From NCBI RefSeq assembly GCF_039909015.1, contig NZ_CP150919.1, positions 596,501-660,500 on the forward strand: a DNA stretch of 64,000 nt. Direction: 5' to 3'. The position numbers and the translations under genes are program-made. This DNA comes from Pseudomonas grandcourensis. GTDB taxonomy: Bacteria > Pseudomonadota > Gammaproteobacteria > Pseudomonadales > Pseudomonadaceae. Positions 26,459-38,127 of this stretch are shown here, one piece after another. The stretch's first letter is position 1; each line of letters starts with the position of its first letter. The notes under the pieces were generated by a model, which worked only from the letters and a program-made list of their open reading frames with translations, ran no database searches and was not told where the DNA came from.

Positions 26459-28365
26459 ATCAGGTCGTGAGCAACGGCGCGCGAATCGAGCTGCTCAGCC
26501 CGCGACTGGCGAACCAGATTGCCGCGGGTGAGGTGGTCGAGCGCCCGGCTTCGGTGATCAAAGAGTTGCTGGAAAACAGCCTCGACTCCGGCGCCAAACG
26601 CATCGACGTCGATGTGGAGCAGGGCGGCGTCAAGCTGCTGCGGGTGCGCGACGATGGCAGCGGCATTTCCGCCGATGACCTGCCGCTGGCACTGGCCCGT
26701 CACGCCACCAGCAAGATCCGCAACCTGGAAGACCTCGAGCAGGTCATGAGCCTGGGGTTTCGCGGCGAGGCCCTGGCGTCGATCAGCTCCGTCGCGCGTC
26801 TGACCCTGACCTCCCGCACCCGCGACGCCGATCAGGCCTGGCAAGTCGAAACCGAAGGTCGGGACATGGCGCCCCGCGTGCAGCCTGCGGCCCACCCGGT
26901 GGGCACTTCGGTTGAAGTGCGCGACCTGTTCTTCAACACGCCGGCGCGGCGCAAGTTTCTCAAAACCGAAAAAACCGAATTCGATCACCTGCAAGAAGTG
27001 ATCAGGCGTCTGGCCCTGGCGCGCTTCGATGTGGCGTTCCATCTGCGCCATAACGGCAAGACCATCCTCAGCCTGCATGAGGCCCATGATGATGCGGCCC
27101 GTGCCCGGCGCGTGGCGGCGATCTGCGGTCCGGGTTTCCTGGAGCAGGCACTGCCAATCGAAATCGAGCGCAACGGCCTGCATCTATGGGGCTGGGTCGG
27201 TTTGCCGACCTTCAACCGCAGTCAGGCGGATTTGCAGTATTTCTTCGTCAATGGCCGTGCCGTGCGCGACAAGCTGGTGGCCCACGCGGTACGCCAGGCC
27301 TATCGAGACGTGCTGTTCAACGGTCGGCATCCGACCTTCGTGCTGTTTTTCGAAGTCGATCCGACTGGCGTTGACGTCAACGTGCACCCGACCAAGCACG
27401 AAGTGCGCTTCCGTGAAGGGCGCATGGTTCACGACTTCCTCTACGGCACCTTGCACCGCGCCTTGGGTGATGTGCGCCCCGACGATCAACTGGCGGCGCC
27501 GGTTGCAACGGCCATCGTCCGGCCTACCGGCCTCGACGCCGGTGAATTCGGACCCCAGGGCGAAATGCGCCTGGCCGCCAATGCGTTGCTGGAACAGCCC
27601 CAGGCTCAGCCGTCGTTCAATGCGCCGGCGGGTTCGGGAGCTGGCGCGGGTTATCAGTATCAATACACGCCGCGTCCGCAGTCCGGTGTGCCTGTCGCCG
27701 AAGCACAGGCCGCCTATCGCGAGTTTTTTGCGCCGCTGCCCGAGGCCAATGCCGTCGCGCTGCCGGCCGGGCAGGACGATATCCCGCCGCTGGGTTATGC
27801 GCTGGCACAACTCAAGGGCATCTACATTCTTTCGGAAAACGCCCAAGGCCTGGTGCTGGTGGACATGCACGCTGCCCACGAGCGGATCATGTACGAGCGT
27901 CTGAAGGTGGCGATGGCCAGTGAGGGCCTGAGCGGCCAGCCGTTGCTGGTGCCGGAGTCCCTGGCCGTCAGTCAGCGTGAAGCCGATTGCGCCGAGGAGC
28001 ATGTCGCCTGGTTCCAGCGCCTGGGCTTTGAGTTGCAGCGCCTGGGCCCGGAAACCCTGGCGATCCGGCAGATCCCGGCACTGCTCAAACAGGCCGAAGC
28101 CAACCGGCTGGTCGCCGACGTCCTGGCTGATCTGATGGAGTTCGGCACCAGCGACCGCATTCAGGCGCACCTGAACGAATTGCTCGGGACCATGGCCTGC
28201 CATGGCGCGGTTCGTGCGAATCGGCGCCTGGCCTTGCCGGAAATGAACGGTCTGCTGCGTGACATGGAAAACACCGAGCGCAGCGGTCAATGCAACCATG
28301 GCCGACCGACCTGGACCCAACTGGGCCTGGACGATCTGGACAAACTGTTCCTGCGCGGTCGTTGA
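26455..28365 (+). CDS. mutL: DNA mismatch repair protein MutL
   Basis: Couples mismatch recognition by MutS to strand removal. 636 residues. The GHKL ATPase domain has [36 protein letters not shown] and [13 protein letters not shown] linker of about 350–440 is proline/alanine-rich. The C-terminal domain carries [12 protein letters not shown], which fits the DQHA(X)2E(X)4E endonuclease pattern of MutL from bacteria lacking MutH, with Met for Gln. Pseudomonas lacks MutH, so this MutL is expected to nick DNA itself. It overlaps amiB upstream and miaA downstream. Confidence 0.96.
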   Translation: MNQVVSNGARIELLSPRLANQIAAGEVVERPASVIKELLENSLDSGAKRIDVDVEQGGVKLLRVRDDGSGISADDLPLALARHATSKIRNLEDLEQVMSLGFRGEALASISSVARLTLTSRTRDADQAWQVETEGRDMAPRVQPAAHPVGTSVEVRDLFFNTPARRKFLKTEKTEFDHLQEVIRRLALARFDVAFHLRHNGKTILSLHEAHDDAARARRVAAICGPGFLEQALPIEIERNGLHLWGWVGLPTFNRSQADLQYFFVNGRAVRDKLVAHAVRQAYRDVLFNGRHPTFVLFFEVDPTGVDVNVHPTKHEVRFREGRMVHDFLYGTLHRALGDVRPDDQLAAPVATAIVRPTGLDAGEFGPQGEMRLAANALLEQPQAQPSFNAPAGSGAGAGYQYQYTPRPQSGVPVAEAQAAYREFFAPLPEANAVALPAGQDDIPPLGYALAQLKGIYILSENAQGLVLVDMHAAHERIMYERLKVAMASEGLSGQPLLVPESLAVSQREADCAEEHVAWFQRLGFELQRLGPETLAIRQIPALLKQAEANRLVADVLADLMEFGTSDRIQAHLNELLGTMACHGAVRANRRLALPEMNGLLRDMENTERSGQCNHGRPTWTQLGLDDLDKLFLRGR

Positions 28366-29336
28366 TGAGCCAGTTCCCACCTGCGATTTTCCTGATGGGG
28401 CCGACCGCCGCCGGCAAGACCGACCTGGCCATCGAACTCACCAAGGTCCTGCCTTGCGAGTTGATCAGTGTCGATTCGGCGCTGGTCTACCGTGGCATGG
28501 ACATCGGCACCGCCAAGCCCTCCAAAGAGCTGCTGGCGCAATACCCGCATCGTCTGATCGATATTCTCGACCCGGCCGAGAGCTATTCGGCTGCGGATTT
28601 CCGCCGTGACGCCCTGGAAGTGATGGCCGATATCACCTCGCGCGGAAAAATTCCGCTGCTGGTGGGTGGCACCATGCTCTATTACAAGGCTTTGGTTGAG
28701 GGACTGGCGGATATGCCGGCCGCCGATCCCGAGGTTCGCGCGCAAATCGAAGAAGAGGCTGCGCGCCTTGGCTGGCAAGCCTTGCACGACCAGTTGGCGG
28801 TCATTGACCCGGTTTCCGCGGCGCGGATTCATCCGAACGATCCCCAGCGATTGAGTCGAGCGCTGGAAGTTTATCGTGTCAGCGGTCAGAGCATGACTGC
28901 CCTGCGTTTGCAACAAAGTGCGCAAAGTACTGAAGCAGCCGCTTCGGGACACCAACAATTGCCCTATACTGTCGCGAACTTGGCCATTGCTCCGGCAAAT
29001 CGCCAGGTACTGCACGAGCGAATTAAACAAAGATTCACTTTAATGTTGGAACAGGGATTCATTGACGAGGTCGTAGCCCTGCGTAATAGAGGTGACCTGC
29101 ATACCGGGTTGCCGTCTATACGTGCAGTAGGCTACCGCCAAGTCTGGGACTACCTGGATGGCAAGCTGACGTCAGCCGAGATGCAGGAGCGTGGAATCAT
29201 TGCCACGCGCCAATTGGCGAAACGCCAGTTCACCTGGCTGCGCAGTTGGACTGATCTGCATTGGCTGGACAGTCTCGATTGCGACAATCTGCCGCGCGCC
29301 TTGAAATACCTTGGGACCATCTCCATATTGAGCTGA
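28365..29336 (+). CDS. miaA: tRNA dimethylallyltransferase MiaA
   Basis: Adds the dimethylallyl group to A37 of tRNAs reading UNN codons. 323 residues. The P-loop is [14 protein letters not shown], followed by [17 protein letters not shown] (substrate contact) and [30 protein letters not shown] is the C-terminal family block. I chose ATG 28365, whose A overlaps the mutL TGA. An upstream in-frame ATG (28290) lies deep in mutL and precedes nothing conserved. Confidence 0.95.
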   Translation: MSQFPPAIFLMGPTAAGKTDLAIELTKVLPCELISVDSALVYRGMDIGTAKPSKELLAQYPHRLIDILDPAESYSAADFRRDALEVMADITSRGKIPLLVGGTMLYYKALVEGLADMPAADPEVRAQIEEEAARLGWQALHDQLAVIDPVSAARIHPNDPQRLSRALEVYRVSGQSMTALRLQQSAQSTEAAASGHQQLPYTVANLAIAPANRQVLHERIKQRFTLMLEQGFIDEVVALRNRGDLHTGLPSIRAVGYRQVWDYLDGKLTSAEMQERGIIATRQLAKRQFTWLRSWTDLHWLDSLDCDNLPRALKYLGTISILS

Positions 29337-29430
29337 GTCCTTGCAATTGCCGTCTATCCTTGGGGGTGTGGCGGCCAAAGCCATCTGATTACCTATTTTT
29401 TTATATTGAATCCTTAAAGGAGTGCGGCAC

Positions 29431-29691
29431 ATGTCAAAAGGGCATTCGCTACAAGACCCTTACTTGAATACTTTACGTAAAGAGAAAGTTGGGGTGTCCA
29501 TCTACCTGGTCAACGGTATCAAGCTGCAAGGCACGATTGAGTCTTTCGACCAGTTCGTTATCCTGCTGAAAAACACCGTCAGCCAGATGGTCTACAAACA
29601 CGCGATCTCTACAGTGGTGCCGGTTCGTCCAATTCGTCTGCCTAGCGCAACCGAATCCGAAGCAGGTGATGCTGAGCCAGGTAACGCCTGA
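29431..29691 (+). CDS. hfq: RNA chaperone Hfq
   Basis: Hexameric Sm-like protein that pairs small RNAs with mRNAs and, in Pseudomonas, acts with Crc in catabolite repression. 86 residues: [20 protein letters not shown], Sm1 ([20 protein letters not shown]) and Sm2 ([13 protein letters not shown]). The C-terminal tail is short and rich in A/E/G, as in other pseudomonads. AAAGGAG stands 9 bp before the ATG. An upstream in-frame ATG, three codons earlier, would place the start too close to this site. Confidence 0.97.
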   Translation: MSKGHSLQDPYLNTLRKEKVGVSIYLVNGIKLQGTIESFDQFVILLKNTVSQMVYKHAISTVVPVRPIRLPSATESEAGDAEPGNA

Positions 29692-29703
29692 TAGGAGTCT
29701 CCT

Positions 29704-31005
29704 TTGTTCTTTGAGCGCCACGGTGGTGGTGAGCGAGTAATCCTCGTTCACTTGGATGGACAGGACCCTGAGGCGCGCGAAGATCCGCAGGAGTTTCAGG
29801 AATTGGCTAATTCGGCGGGTGCCGAGACCGTCGCGTTTTTTAACGTGCCGCGTCATCGGCCAACCGCCAAGACCCTGATTGGCAGTGGCAAGGTCGAGGA
29901 ACTGCGCGACCTGGTCAAAGCCGAACAGGCCGATCTGGTGATTTTCAATCACATCCTCACACCCAGTCAGGAACGTAACCTCGAACGTGTTTTCGAGTGT
30001 CGCGTGATCGACCGTACCGGTCTGATTCTCGATATTTTCGCTCAGCGCGCCCGTACCCATGAAGGCAAGCTCCAGGTCGAACTGGCCCAGCTTGACCACA
30101 TGAGCACCCGGCTGGTTCGTGGCTGGACTCACCTTGAGCGCCAGGGTGGCGGTATCGGTATGCGTGGCCCGGGTGAAACCCAGCTGGAAACCGACCGCCG
30201 TTTGCTGCGGGTTCGCCTGCGGCAGATCAAGGGTCGGCTGGAGAAAGTGCGCAGCCAGCGAGAACAGTCGCGCCGTGGCCGATCGCGTGCGGATATTCCT
30301 ACCGTGTCCCTGGTGGGGTACACCAACGCCGGTAAATCCACGCTCTTCAATAATGTGACGAAATCCGACGTCTACGCAGCTGACCAATTGTTTGCCACGC
30401 TGGACCCGACCCTGCGTCGTCTGGATATAGACGATCTGGGGCCGATTGTCCTGGCGGACACTGTGGGTTTCATTCGCCACTTGCCTCACAAGCTGGTCGA
30501 AGCATTTCGGTCTACCCTCGAAGAGTCGAGCAACTCCGATCTGTTGTTGCACGTGATCGATGCGGCCGAACCAGATCGCATGTTGCAGATCGAGCAAGTA
30601 ATGGTGGTGCTCGGCGAGATTGGTGCTCAGGACTTGCCGATCCTCGAGGTCTATAACAAACTCGATTTGCTTGAAGGCGTTGAGCCACAAATCCAGCGCG
30701 ACGAAAACGGCAAGCCCCAACGGGTCTGGCTGTCGGCGCGTGATGGCAGTGGTCTGGAATTGCTTGAACAAGCCATTGCCGAGTTACTGGGCAGTGATTT
30801 GTTTGTCGGTACCTTGCGCTTGCCGCAACGATTCGCTCGACTGCGTGCGCAGTTCTTCGAACTCGGTGCGGTGCAGAAAGAAGAGCACGACGAAGAAGGC
30901 ATCAGTTTGCTGGCCGTTCGTTTGCCCCGGGTCGAGTTGAATCGACTGGTAAGCCGCGAGGGATTGCAGCCGATGGAATTCATCGAGCAACACACTTTGC
31001 AATAA
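29704..31005 (+). CDS. hflX: Ribosome-associated GTPase HflX
   Basis: GTPase that splits stalled ribosomes under stress. 433 residues with a TTG start (LFFERHGGGERVILVHLDGQ) preceded by AGGAG. An N-terminal HflX nucleotide-binding domain and coiled region (about 10–190, ending RRGRSRADIP) precede the GTPase domain: GYTNAGKSTLFN (G1), DTVGFIRHLPHKLVEAF (G3) and NKLD (G4). The C-terminal region ends in a variable tail. It lies 12 bp after hfq. Confidence 0.95.
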   Translation: MFFERHGGGERVILVHLDGQDPEAREDPQEFQELANSAGAETVAFFNVPRHRPTAKTLIGSGKVEELRDLVKAEQADLVIFNHILTPSQERNLERVFECRVIDRTGLILDIFAQRARTHEGKLQVELAQLDHMSTRLVRGWTHLERQGGGIGMRGPGETQLETDRRLLRVRLRQIKGRLEKVRSQREQSRRGRSRADIPTVSLVGYTNAGKSTLFNNVTKSDVYAADQLFATLDPTLRRLDIDDLGPIVLADTVGFIRHLPHKLVEAFRSTLEESSNSDLLLHVIDAAEPDRMLQIEQVMVVLGEIGAQDLPILEVYNKLDLLEGVEPQIQRDENGKPQRVWLSARDGSGLELLEQAIAELLGSDLFVGTLRLPQRFARLRAQFFELGAVQKEEHDEEGISLLAVRLPRVELNRLVSREGLQPMEFIEQHTLQ

Positions 31006-31101
31006 AAGCCTGGGAAAGCGGTTGTGCCGTGGTGACAGGCATTCTGTAGCATTGGTCGGCGCGCCGTGGGTGCGTCTTTGCTTTATCAGATGGAGAGCGC
31101 T

Positions 31102-32277
31102 ATGGCTTGGAATGAGCCGGGTGGCAACTCGAATAATCAGGATCCTTGGGGTGGCAAGCGTCGTAACAACGGCGACCGCAAGGGGCCACCGGATCTCGAC
31201 GAGGCCTTCCGAAAGCTGCAGGAAAGCCTGAACGGTTTGTTCGGTGGCGGTAAGAAACGTGGTGGCGACGACGGCGGTGGTCCGGGCAAGAGTGGCGGCT
31301 TTGGCGGCCTGCTCGGCATTGGCCTGGTCGTGTTGGCCGCCGTTTGGCTGTACAGCGCGGTCTATGTCGTCGACGAGCAGGAGCAGGCTGTAGTGCTGCG
31401 CTTGGGCAAGTACTACGAAACCGTGGGTCCGGGCCTGAACATCTACTTCCCGCCGATCGACAAGAAGTACATGGAAAACGTCACGCGTGAGCGTGCCTAC
31501 ACCAAGCAGGGCCAGATGCTGACTGAAGACGAGAACATCGTCGAAGTGCCGCTGACCGTGCAGTACAAGATCAGCAACCTGCAGGACTTCGTGCTGAGCG
31601 TCGATCAGCCGGAAATCAGCCTGCAACACGCGACCGACAGCGCCTTGCGCCATGTGGTGGGTTCCACCGCGATGGACCAGGTCCTGACCGAAGGTCGTGA
31701 GTTGATGGCCAGCGAGATCAAGGAGCGTCTGCAACGCTTCATGGACACCTATCGCACCGGTATCACCGTTACCCAGGTCAACGTTCAGAGCGCAGCGGCA
31801 CCGCGCGAAGTCCAGGAAGCCTTCGATGACGTGATCCGTGCCCGTGAAGACGAGCAGCGTTCGCGCAACCAGGCCGAAACCTATGCCAACGGCGTCGTGC
31901 CGGAAGCCCGTGGTCAGGCCCAGCGCATCCTTGAGGATGCCAATGGTTACCGTGACGAGACCGTCTCGCGTGCCAAGGGTGAGGCCGATCGCTTCACCAA
32001 GCTGGTCGCCGAGTACCGCAAGGCCCCTGAAGTCACCCGCCAGCGTCTGTACCTGGACACCATGCAGGAAGTCTTCAGCAACACCAGCAAGGTTCTCGTG
32101 ACCGGCAACAAGAATGGCCAGAGCAACCTGTTGTACCTGCCGCTGGACAAGATGGTCGAAAGTGGTCGCAACACCAGCACTCCGGTGACCAGTGCGGCAG
32201 CCACCAGCAATGAAGCGAATGCGCGTGCGGCAGCTGATCTGCAGCAACAGCAAGCACGTACCAGGGAGAGTCGCTGA
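31102..32277 (+). CDS. hflK: FtsH protease modulator HflK
   Basis: Inner-membrane SPFH/prohibitin protein that forms a cage with HflC around FtsH. 391 residues. The N-terminal 60 residues are Gly/Asn-rich (MAWNEPGGNSNNQDPWGG). One membrane segment sits at about 66–88 (GIGLVVLAAVWLYSAVYVV). The SPFH domain begins DEQEQAVVLRLGKY and a long coiled region follows. The C-terminus is Gln/Ala-rich. Start 31102 keeps the conserved N-terminus; an in-frame ATG at 31066 is not family-like. It overlaps hflC by one base. Confidence 0.95.
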   Translation: MAWNEPGGNSNNQDPWGGKRRNNGDRKGPPDLDEAFRKLQESLNGLFGGGKKRGGDDGGGPGKSGGFGGLLGIGLVVLAAVWLYSAVYVVDEQEQAVVLRLGKYYETVGPGLNIYFPPIDKKYMENVTRERAYTKQGQMLTEDENIVEVPLTVQYKISNLQDFVLSVDQPEISLQHATDSALRHVVGSTAMDQVLTEGRELMASEIKERLQRFMDTYRTGITVTQVNVQSAAAPREVQEAFDDVIRAREDEQRSRNQAETYANGVVPEARGQAQRILEDANGYRDETVSRAKGEADRFTKLVAEYRKAPEVTRQRLYLDTMQEVFSNTSKVLVTGNKNGQSNLLYLPLDKMVESGRNTSTPVTSAAATSNEANARAAADLQQQQARTRESR

Positions 32278-33146
32278 TGAGCAATAAATCGCTGATCGCC
32301 CTTATTGTCGGCGTCGTCGTGGCGATCGCTGCCTGGAACTGCTTCTACATCGTGGCTCAGACCGAGCGTGCGGTGTTGCTGCAGTTCGGTCGCGTGGTCC
32401 AGACCGATGTTCAGCCAGGCCTGCATGTGAAAGTGCCTTACGTTAACCAGGTGCGTAAATTCGACGCACGTCTGATGACGCTGGATGCACCGACACAACG
32501 CTTCCTGACGCTGGAAAAGAAAGCCGTGATGGTGGATGCCTACGCCAAGTGGCGCGTGAAGGACGCAGAGCGTTTCTACACCGCGACTTCCGGCCTCAAG
32601 CAGATCGCCGACGAGCGTCTGTCCCGTCGTCTGGAATCGGGCCTGCGTGACCAGTTCGGTAAGCGCACCCTGCACGAAGTGGTGTCGGGTGAGCGTGATG
32701 CGCTGATGGCGGATATCACGGCTTCGCTGAACAAGATGGCCGAGAAAGAGCTGGGCATCGAAGTGGTCGATGTTCGGGTCAAGACCATCGACCTGCCGAA
32801 AGAAGTGAACCGCAGCGTGTTCGAACGTATGAGCACCGAGCGTGAGCGTGAAGCTCGCGAGCACCGCGCCAAGGGTAACGAACTGGCAGAAGGCATCCGT
32901 GCCGACGCCGATCGTCAACGCCGCGTGCTGCTGGCTGAAGCCTATCGTGAATCCGAAGAGGTTCGCGGTGACGGTGATGCCCAGGCTGCTGCGATCTACT
33001 CCAAGGCCTACGGTCAGGATCAGGAGTTCTACGCGTTCTACCGTAGCCTGCGCGCCTACCGTGAAAGCTTCGCGAACAAATCCGACGTCTTGGTCCTCGA
33101 CCCAAGCAGTGACTTCTTCCACTACCTGGAAAAAGCCAAGCCTTGA
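32277..33146 (+). CDS. hflC: FtsH protease modulator HflC
   Basis: Partner of HflK. 289 residues. A single N-terminal membrane segment (about 5–22, LIALIVGVVVAIAAWNCFYI) is followed by an SPFH domain starting AQTERAVLLQFGRVV. A charged coiled-coil (ERMSTEREREAREHRAKG) leads to the C-terminus. Its ATG overlaps the hflK TGA (TGATG). It ends the long nnr-to-hflC run. Confidence 0.95.
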   Translation: MSNKSLIALIVGVVVAIAAWNCFYIVAQTERAVLLQFGRVVQTDVQPGLHVKVPYVNQVRKFDARLMTLDAPTQRFLTLEKKAVMVDAYAKWRVKDAERFYTATSGLKQIADERLSRRLESGLRDQFGKRTLHEVVSGERDALMADITASLNKMAEKELGIEVVDVRVKTIDLPKEVNRSVFERMSTEREREAREHRAKGNELAEGIRADADRQRRVLLAEAYRESEEVRGDGDAQAAAIYSKAYGQDQEFYAFYRSLRAYRESFANKSDVLVLDPSSDFFHYLEKAKP

Positions 33147-33233
33147 TACGGCGTTGACCTGATTTATCCCCCGCCGGGCGGCTAAAACCTCTGGCGGGGT
33201 GATCCTTTGGGAAAACGTGTGTATGATGCGGCA

Positions 33234-33256
33234 GCCGGGAAATTCCCGGCTTTTTT
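33234..33256 (+). terminator. Rho-independent terminator between hflC and hisZ
   Basis: GCCGGGA–AATTCCCGGC followed by six T bases. The 312-bp gap 33147–33458 also holds an imperfect hairpin (CCCCGCC ... GGCGGGG, 33169–33199) just after hflC. A TATGAT hexamer at 33222–33227 lies directly before this terminator. No open frame with a ribosome site is visible in the gap, including the small DUF2065 gene that follows hflC in other bacteria. Confidence 0.82.
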
Positions 33257-33458
33257 GCGTCTGCATGTTTGATTGCTGTTTTAAAGCAGATGCCGGGTCG
33301 ATTGGCTCGACAGTTTTTCGAGGAAAGTGGTTGGCGAAGCCGGTAGAAAGGCTTTTCGCTCCGTCGCTCATGCGCGTGGTTTGTGCGCAAGCCGATCATT
33401 TTCTGCTTCACTCAAGGCTCGCCGACAGGCTGGTCGCCCGGAGATAGGGGAAGGCGTA

Positions 33459-34646
33459 ATGGCAACGGTAGACCGCTGGCTTCTGCCAGATGGCATCGAA
33501 GAAGTACTGCCACCGGAAGCTGCGCGTATTGAAGTCGCGCGTCGTCAGGTGTTGGATCTGTTCCAGAGCTGGGGTTACGAGTTTGTCGTGACTCCCCATA
33601 TCGAGTACCTGGAATCCCTGCTGACCGGCGCGGGCCAGGACCTGGATCTGCGCACCTTCAAGGTCATCGACCCGCAATCGGGCCGTCAGATGGGTTTCCG
33701 TGCCGACATCACGCCGCAAGTGGCGCGCATCGATGCGCACACCCTGCGTCGTGAAGGCCCAAGCCGCCTGTGCTATGCCGGTAGTGTCCTGCACGCCCAG
33801 CCTCGCGCCTTGTCGTCCTCGCGCAGCCCGATTCAACTGGGTGCCGAGTTGTACGGCGACGGCAGTCCGAGCAGCGACGTTGAAGTCATCAGCCTGATGC
33901 TGGCCATGCTGCAACTGGCCGATGTGCCGGATGTGCACATGGACCTCGGTCATGTTGGCATCTATCGCGGCCTGGCCCGCGCCGCCGGTTTGTCCGGTGA
34001 AGTCGAGCAGCAGTTGTTCGATGCCTTGCAACGTAAGGCCATCGACGAGGTCATTACCTTGACCGAGGGCTTGCCTGCCGATCTGTCGGGCATGCTGCGG
34101 GCGTTGGTCGACCTGTGTGGTGGTCGCGAAGTGCTGGCTGCTGCTCGCGAGCGTCTGGCCAAGGCGCCGGCCCCTGTTCTGGCCGCGCTGGACGACTTGC
34201 TGGCGATTGCCGAGCGGCTGTCCGTGCGTTTCCCTGAGCTGCCGCTGTATTTCGACCTGGGCGAGTTGCGCGGCTACCACTACCACACCGGCGTGGTATT
34301 CGCCGTGTTCGTGCCGGGTGTTGGCCAGTCCATTGCCCAGGGCGGTCGTTACGACGACATCGGCGCCGACTTCGGTCGCGCCCGTCCGGCGACCGGCTTT
34401 TCCACCGATTTGAAAACCCTGGTGACCCTGGGGCGTGCTGAGATCGAGCTACCGTCTGGCGGTATCTGGATGCCTGACAGTACGGATGCGGCACTCTGGC
34501 AGCAGGTTTGCCAGTTGCGCAGTGAGGGTCAGCGTGTCGTTCAGGCCTTGCCTGGACAACCTTTGGCCGCCGCCCGTGAAGCGGACTGCGACCGGCAATT
34601 GATTCAGCAGAACGGGCTTTGGCAAGTTTCGCCACTGGCTTCTTGA
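33459..34646 (+). CDS. hisZ: ATP phosphoribosyltransferase regulatory subunit HisZ
   Basis: HisZ resembles histidyl-tRNA synthetase but lacks tRNA charging. It joins the short form of HisG in the first step of histidine synthesis. 395 residues. Class II synthetase-like motifs are present: [24 protein letters not shown] and [38 protein letters not shown] replaces the true HisRS histidine-binding motif. The protein is shorter than HisRS because the anticodon domain is missing. Start ATG 33459 has AGGGGAAGG upstream. It precedes purA by 54 bp in the usual Pseudomonas order. Confidence 0.93.
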   Translation: MATVDRWLLPDGIEEVLPPEAARIEVARRQVLDLFQSWGYEFVVTPHIEYLESLLTGAGQDLDLRTFKVIDPQSGRQMGFRADITPQVARIDAHTLRREGPSRLCYAGSVLHAQPRALSSSRSPIQLGAELYGDGSPSSDVEVISLMLAMLQLADVPDVHMDLGHVGIYRGLARAAGLSGEVEQQLFDALQRKAIDEVITLTEGLPADLSGMLRALVDLCGGREVLAAARERLAKAPAPVLAALDDLLAIAERLSVRFPELPLYFDLGELRGYHYHTGVVFAVFVPGVGQSIAQGGRYDDIGADFGRARPATGFSTDLKTLVTLGRAEIELPSGGIWMPDSTDAALWQQVCQLRSEGQRVVQALPGQPLAAAREADCDRQLIQQNGLWQVSPLAS

Positions 34647-35990
<1,344 letters not shown>

Positions 35991-36010
35991 TAAACCGTTG
36001 ATGTAAAACA

Positions 36011-36036
36011 CAAAGGCCCCTTAATTGGGGCCTTTG
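36011..36036 (+). terminator. Rho-independent terminator after purA
   Basis: CAAAGGCCCC, TTAATT loop, GGGGCCTTTG form a perfect stem ten base pairs long, 20 bp after the purA stop. A short T-rich stretch follows. Confidence 0.88.
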
Positions 36037-36140
36037 TCGTTTATGCCTGTTGGACGGCATGACCTTTGCTATTAGCTTTGCCTAAAACGCCACTTTTGGC
36101 GTGCCATCAATTTAATGGCGCTTATGCGGAGGGATATCAA

Positions 36141-38075
36141 TTGTCGGCCGTTCTCTCACTGTTACAAAGCCGGTTGTTGCGGCCCGTATTCGTTACCCTT
36201 GGTATCGCCCTTTTGGTGCAGGTGCTGGTAGCTGTTGCTCTGACCCGGAGCACGGTGACCGCGCTGGAGGCCGATCTCGGCATGCGCCTGGGTGCGGACA
36301 GCCAAAAGCTTTCCGCTGAGCTTGAGCAGGCCGGGCGCGAAGTCACGTCGAGCCTCGACAGCCTCTCTACCAGTACGCGTCAGCGCCTGACAGCCGGTTT
36401 GTCCTCGCGGCTGAAGGACGAGCAGGCGCAGCTGCGCTCAACGCTGGAAAAAGATCTGAAGGACTCCGCCAACGACATGGCGCAACTATTGGCCTCTGTC
36501 GCGCCCCGCGCCATGTGGGACAACGACGTTCCAACACTTTCCGAGTTCGCCCGCCGGGCCCAGCGCAATCCCAATGTGCTGTTCGTGGTGTATGACGACG
36601 CCACCGGCCAGCACCTGACGCGCTACCTCAACCGGGAAAACCCGATCAACAAGGCGCTGCTGGAAAAAGGCCAGGGCGAGCGGGCGCTGGACAAGGTGCT
36701 GGATGCGGCGAAGAACGATCCTTCGGTGTTCTACATCGAGGCCCCGATCAATCCTAACGGCGTAGAAATCGGCAAGGTCCTGATGGGGGTCTCGACCGCG
36801 TCGGTGGAGACTGATCTGGCGGCCCTCGACAAGCGCTTCTCGACCTTGATCGCCAGCAGCGATCAACTGGTGGGCGACAGCCTCAAGGGCGCGGCCGCCG
36901 ATAGCGCAGCGGCCATGCGCTCGCGCCTGCAGTCGGCGCAGTCCACTGCGGCTGAAATGAAGGCCAATACCACCAGCACCGTGCAGGAAGCCGCTACGAC
37001 ATTGCGCTGGCGCATCGGCGTGTGTCTGGCGGTGGTGGGTTTCGGTGTCCTGCTGCTGTTGGCGGTGGTGCTTGGTCGTCGGGTGGTCAATCGCCTGAAA
37101 ATGCTGATCGTTGCCATGGATGACCTGGCGGCGGGCGAGGGCGATCTGACCAAGCGTGTGCAGATCAACAGCAAGGATGAAATCGGCGATATGGCCTCTG
37201 CGGTCAATCGCTTTGTGGATAAGTTGCAACCGATCGTGCGCGAGGCGGGCGATGTAGCCCAGCGTACCGGTGTGGAAATCGGTGCCATGACCTTGCGCAA
37301 CGCCGGTGCGGATGCGGCAGCTGGCATGCAGCGCGACGAGGTCGCGGAGAGTTTGCGTGCGCTGTCGCAAATGGCTGATGAAGCCCAGTCGGAAAGCCAC
37401 GCCATGCAGGCGGCGCTGAAACAGGTGGTGGATATTCGCCAGGCCACCGATGAAAACACCCGGACCTCGGCGAAAGTCGGCAGCCTGATCGAGGAGCTGG
37501 CGGGGCAGGTCAACACTGGTGCCCAGGTGATCGAGCGCCTGGCACAACAAAGTGAGCAGATTGAGGTGGTGCTGACGGTGATTCACGGCATCGCCGAGCA
37601 GACCAACCTGCTGGCGCTGAACGCGGCGATTGAGGCGGCGCGTGCCGGCGAGACCGGGCGCGGGTTTGCGGTGGTGGCCGATGAGGTGCGGGCGCTGGCG
37701 AGCAAGACGCAGAGTTCCACCGGTGATATTCAGGCGCACATCGTGGCGTTGCAACAAGGTGCGCGTGAGGCGGTGGCGGCGATTGGTCAGGCTGGGCGGC
37801 AGGCCAGTGAGGGTTTGCTGGTTCTGCGTGATAGTGCGCGGTTGCAGCAATCGGTGCAGACATCGGTCGAGCAGGTCCATGCGGCGATTGGTCTGGCCAC
37901 CCAGGCGGCGGCGCATCAGGCGCAGGGCGCACAGGCAGTGCGGGGGAGGGTTCAGACCATACATGCCCAGGCTGAGAAGGCGGCGCAAGCTGTCGTGGAG
38001 ACCACGGCGAGCGGCAAGGTGCTCGATGGTCTGGCGGCGCAATTGAAGGCGAGCCTGGGGCAGTTCAGGGCTTAA
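36141..38075 (+). CDS. Methyl-accepting chemotaxis protein
   Basis: 644-residue chemoreceptor from a TTG at 36141, with GGAGGG seven bases upstream. An earlier in-frame ATG at 36066 has no comparable ribosome site. Membrane segments lie at about 15–34 and 290–312. The periplasmic part between them is large (about 250 residues) and of unknown ligand. HAMP follows (about 313–365). The signalling hairpin tip is at about 483–520 ([35 protein letters not shown]). There is no C-terminal CheB/CheR-binding pentapeptide. It is monocistronic, between the purA terminator and a palindrome at 38096. Confidence 0.92.
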   Translation: MSAVLSLLQSRLLRPVFVTLGIALLVQVLVAVALTRSTVTALEADLGMRLGADSQKLSAELEQAGREVTSSLDSLSTSTRQRLTAGLSSRLKDEQAQLRSTLEKDLKDSANDMAQLLASVAPRAMWDNDVPTLSEFARRAQRNPNVLFVVYDDATGQHLTRYLNRENPINKALLEKGQGERALDKVLDAAKNDPSVFYIEAPINPNGVEIGKVLMGVSTASVETDLAALDKRFSTLIASSDQLVGDSLKGAAADSAAAMRSRLQSAQSTAAEMKANTTSTVQEAATTLRWRIGVCLAVVGFGVLLLLAVVLGRRVVNRLKMLIVAMDDLAAGEGDLTKRVQINSKDEIGDMASAVNRFVDKLQPIVREAGDVAQRTGVEIGAMTLRNAGADAAAGMQRDEVAESLRALSQMADEAQSESHAMQAALKQVVDIRQATDENTRTSAKVGSLIEELAGQVNTGAQVIERLAQQSEQIEVVLTVIHGIAEQTNLLALNAAIEAARAGETGRGFAVVADEVRALASKTQSSTGDIQAHIVALQQGAREAVAAIGQAGRQASEGLLVLRDSARLQQSVQTSVEQVHAAIGLATQAAAHQAQGAQAVRGRVQTIHAQAEKAAQAVVETTASGKVLDGLAAQLKASLGQFRA

Positions 38076-38095
38076 TGCTTTGTCAGGGATGGCCT

Positions 38096-38121
38096 CATCG
38101 CGAGCAAGCTTGCTCGCGATG
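38096..38121. repeat. Perfect 26-bp palindrome (solo REP core)
   Basis: CATCGCGAGCAAG joined directly to CTTGCTCGCGATG gives a fully self-complementary 26-bp sequence. Its halves match the REP core found elsewhere in the window (family I). It sits between the convergent chemoreceptor and HitB genes and could end or protect both transcripts. Confidence 0.8.
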
Positions 38122-38127
38122 GTGGTC

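Noticed and set aside
33147..33458. DUF2065 (YjeT) gene between hflC and hisZ
   Set aside because: Expected from other bacteria, but no in-frame small membrane protein is present. The gap holds hairpins only.
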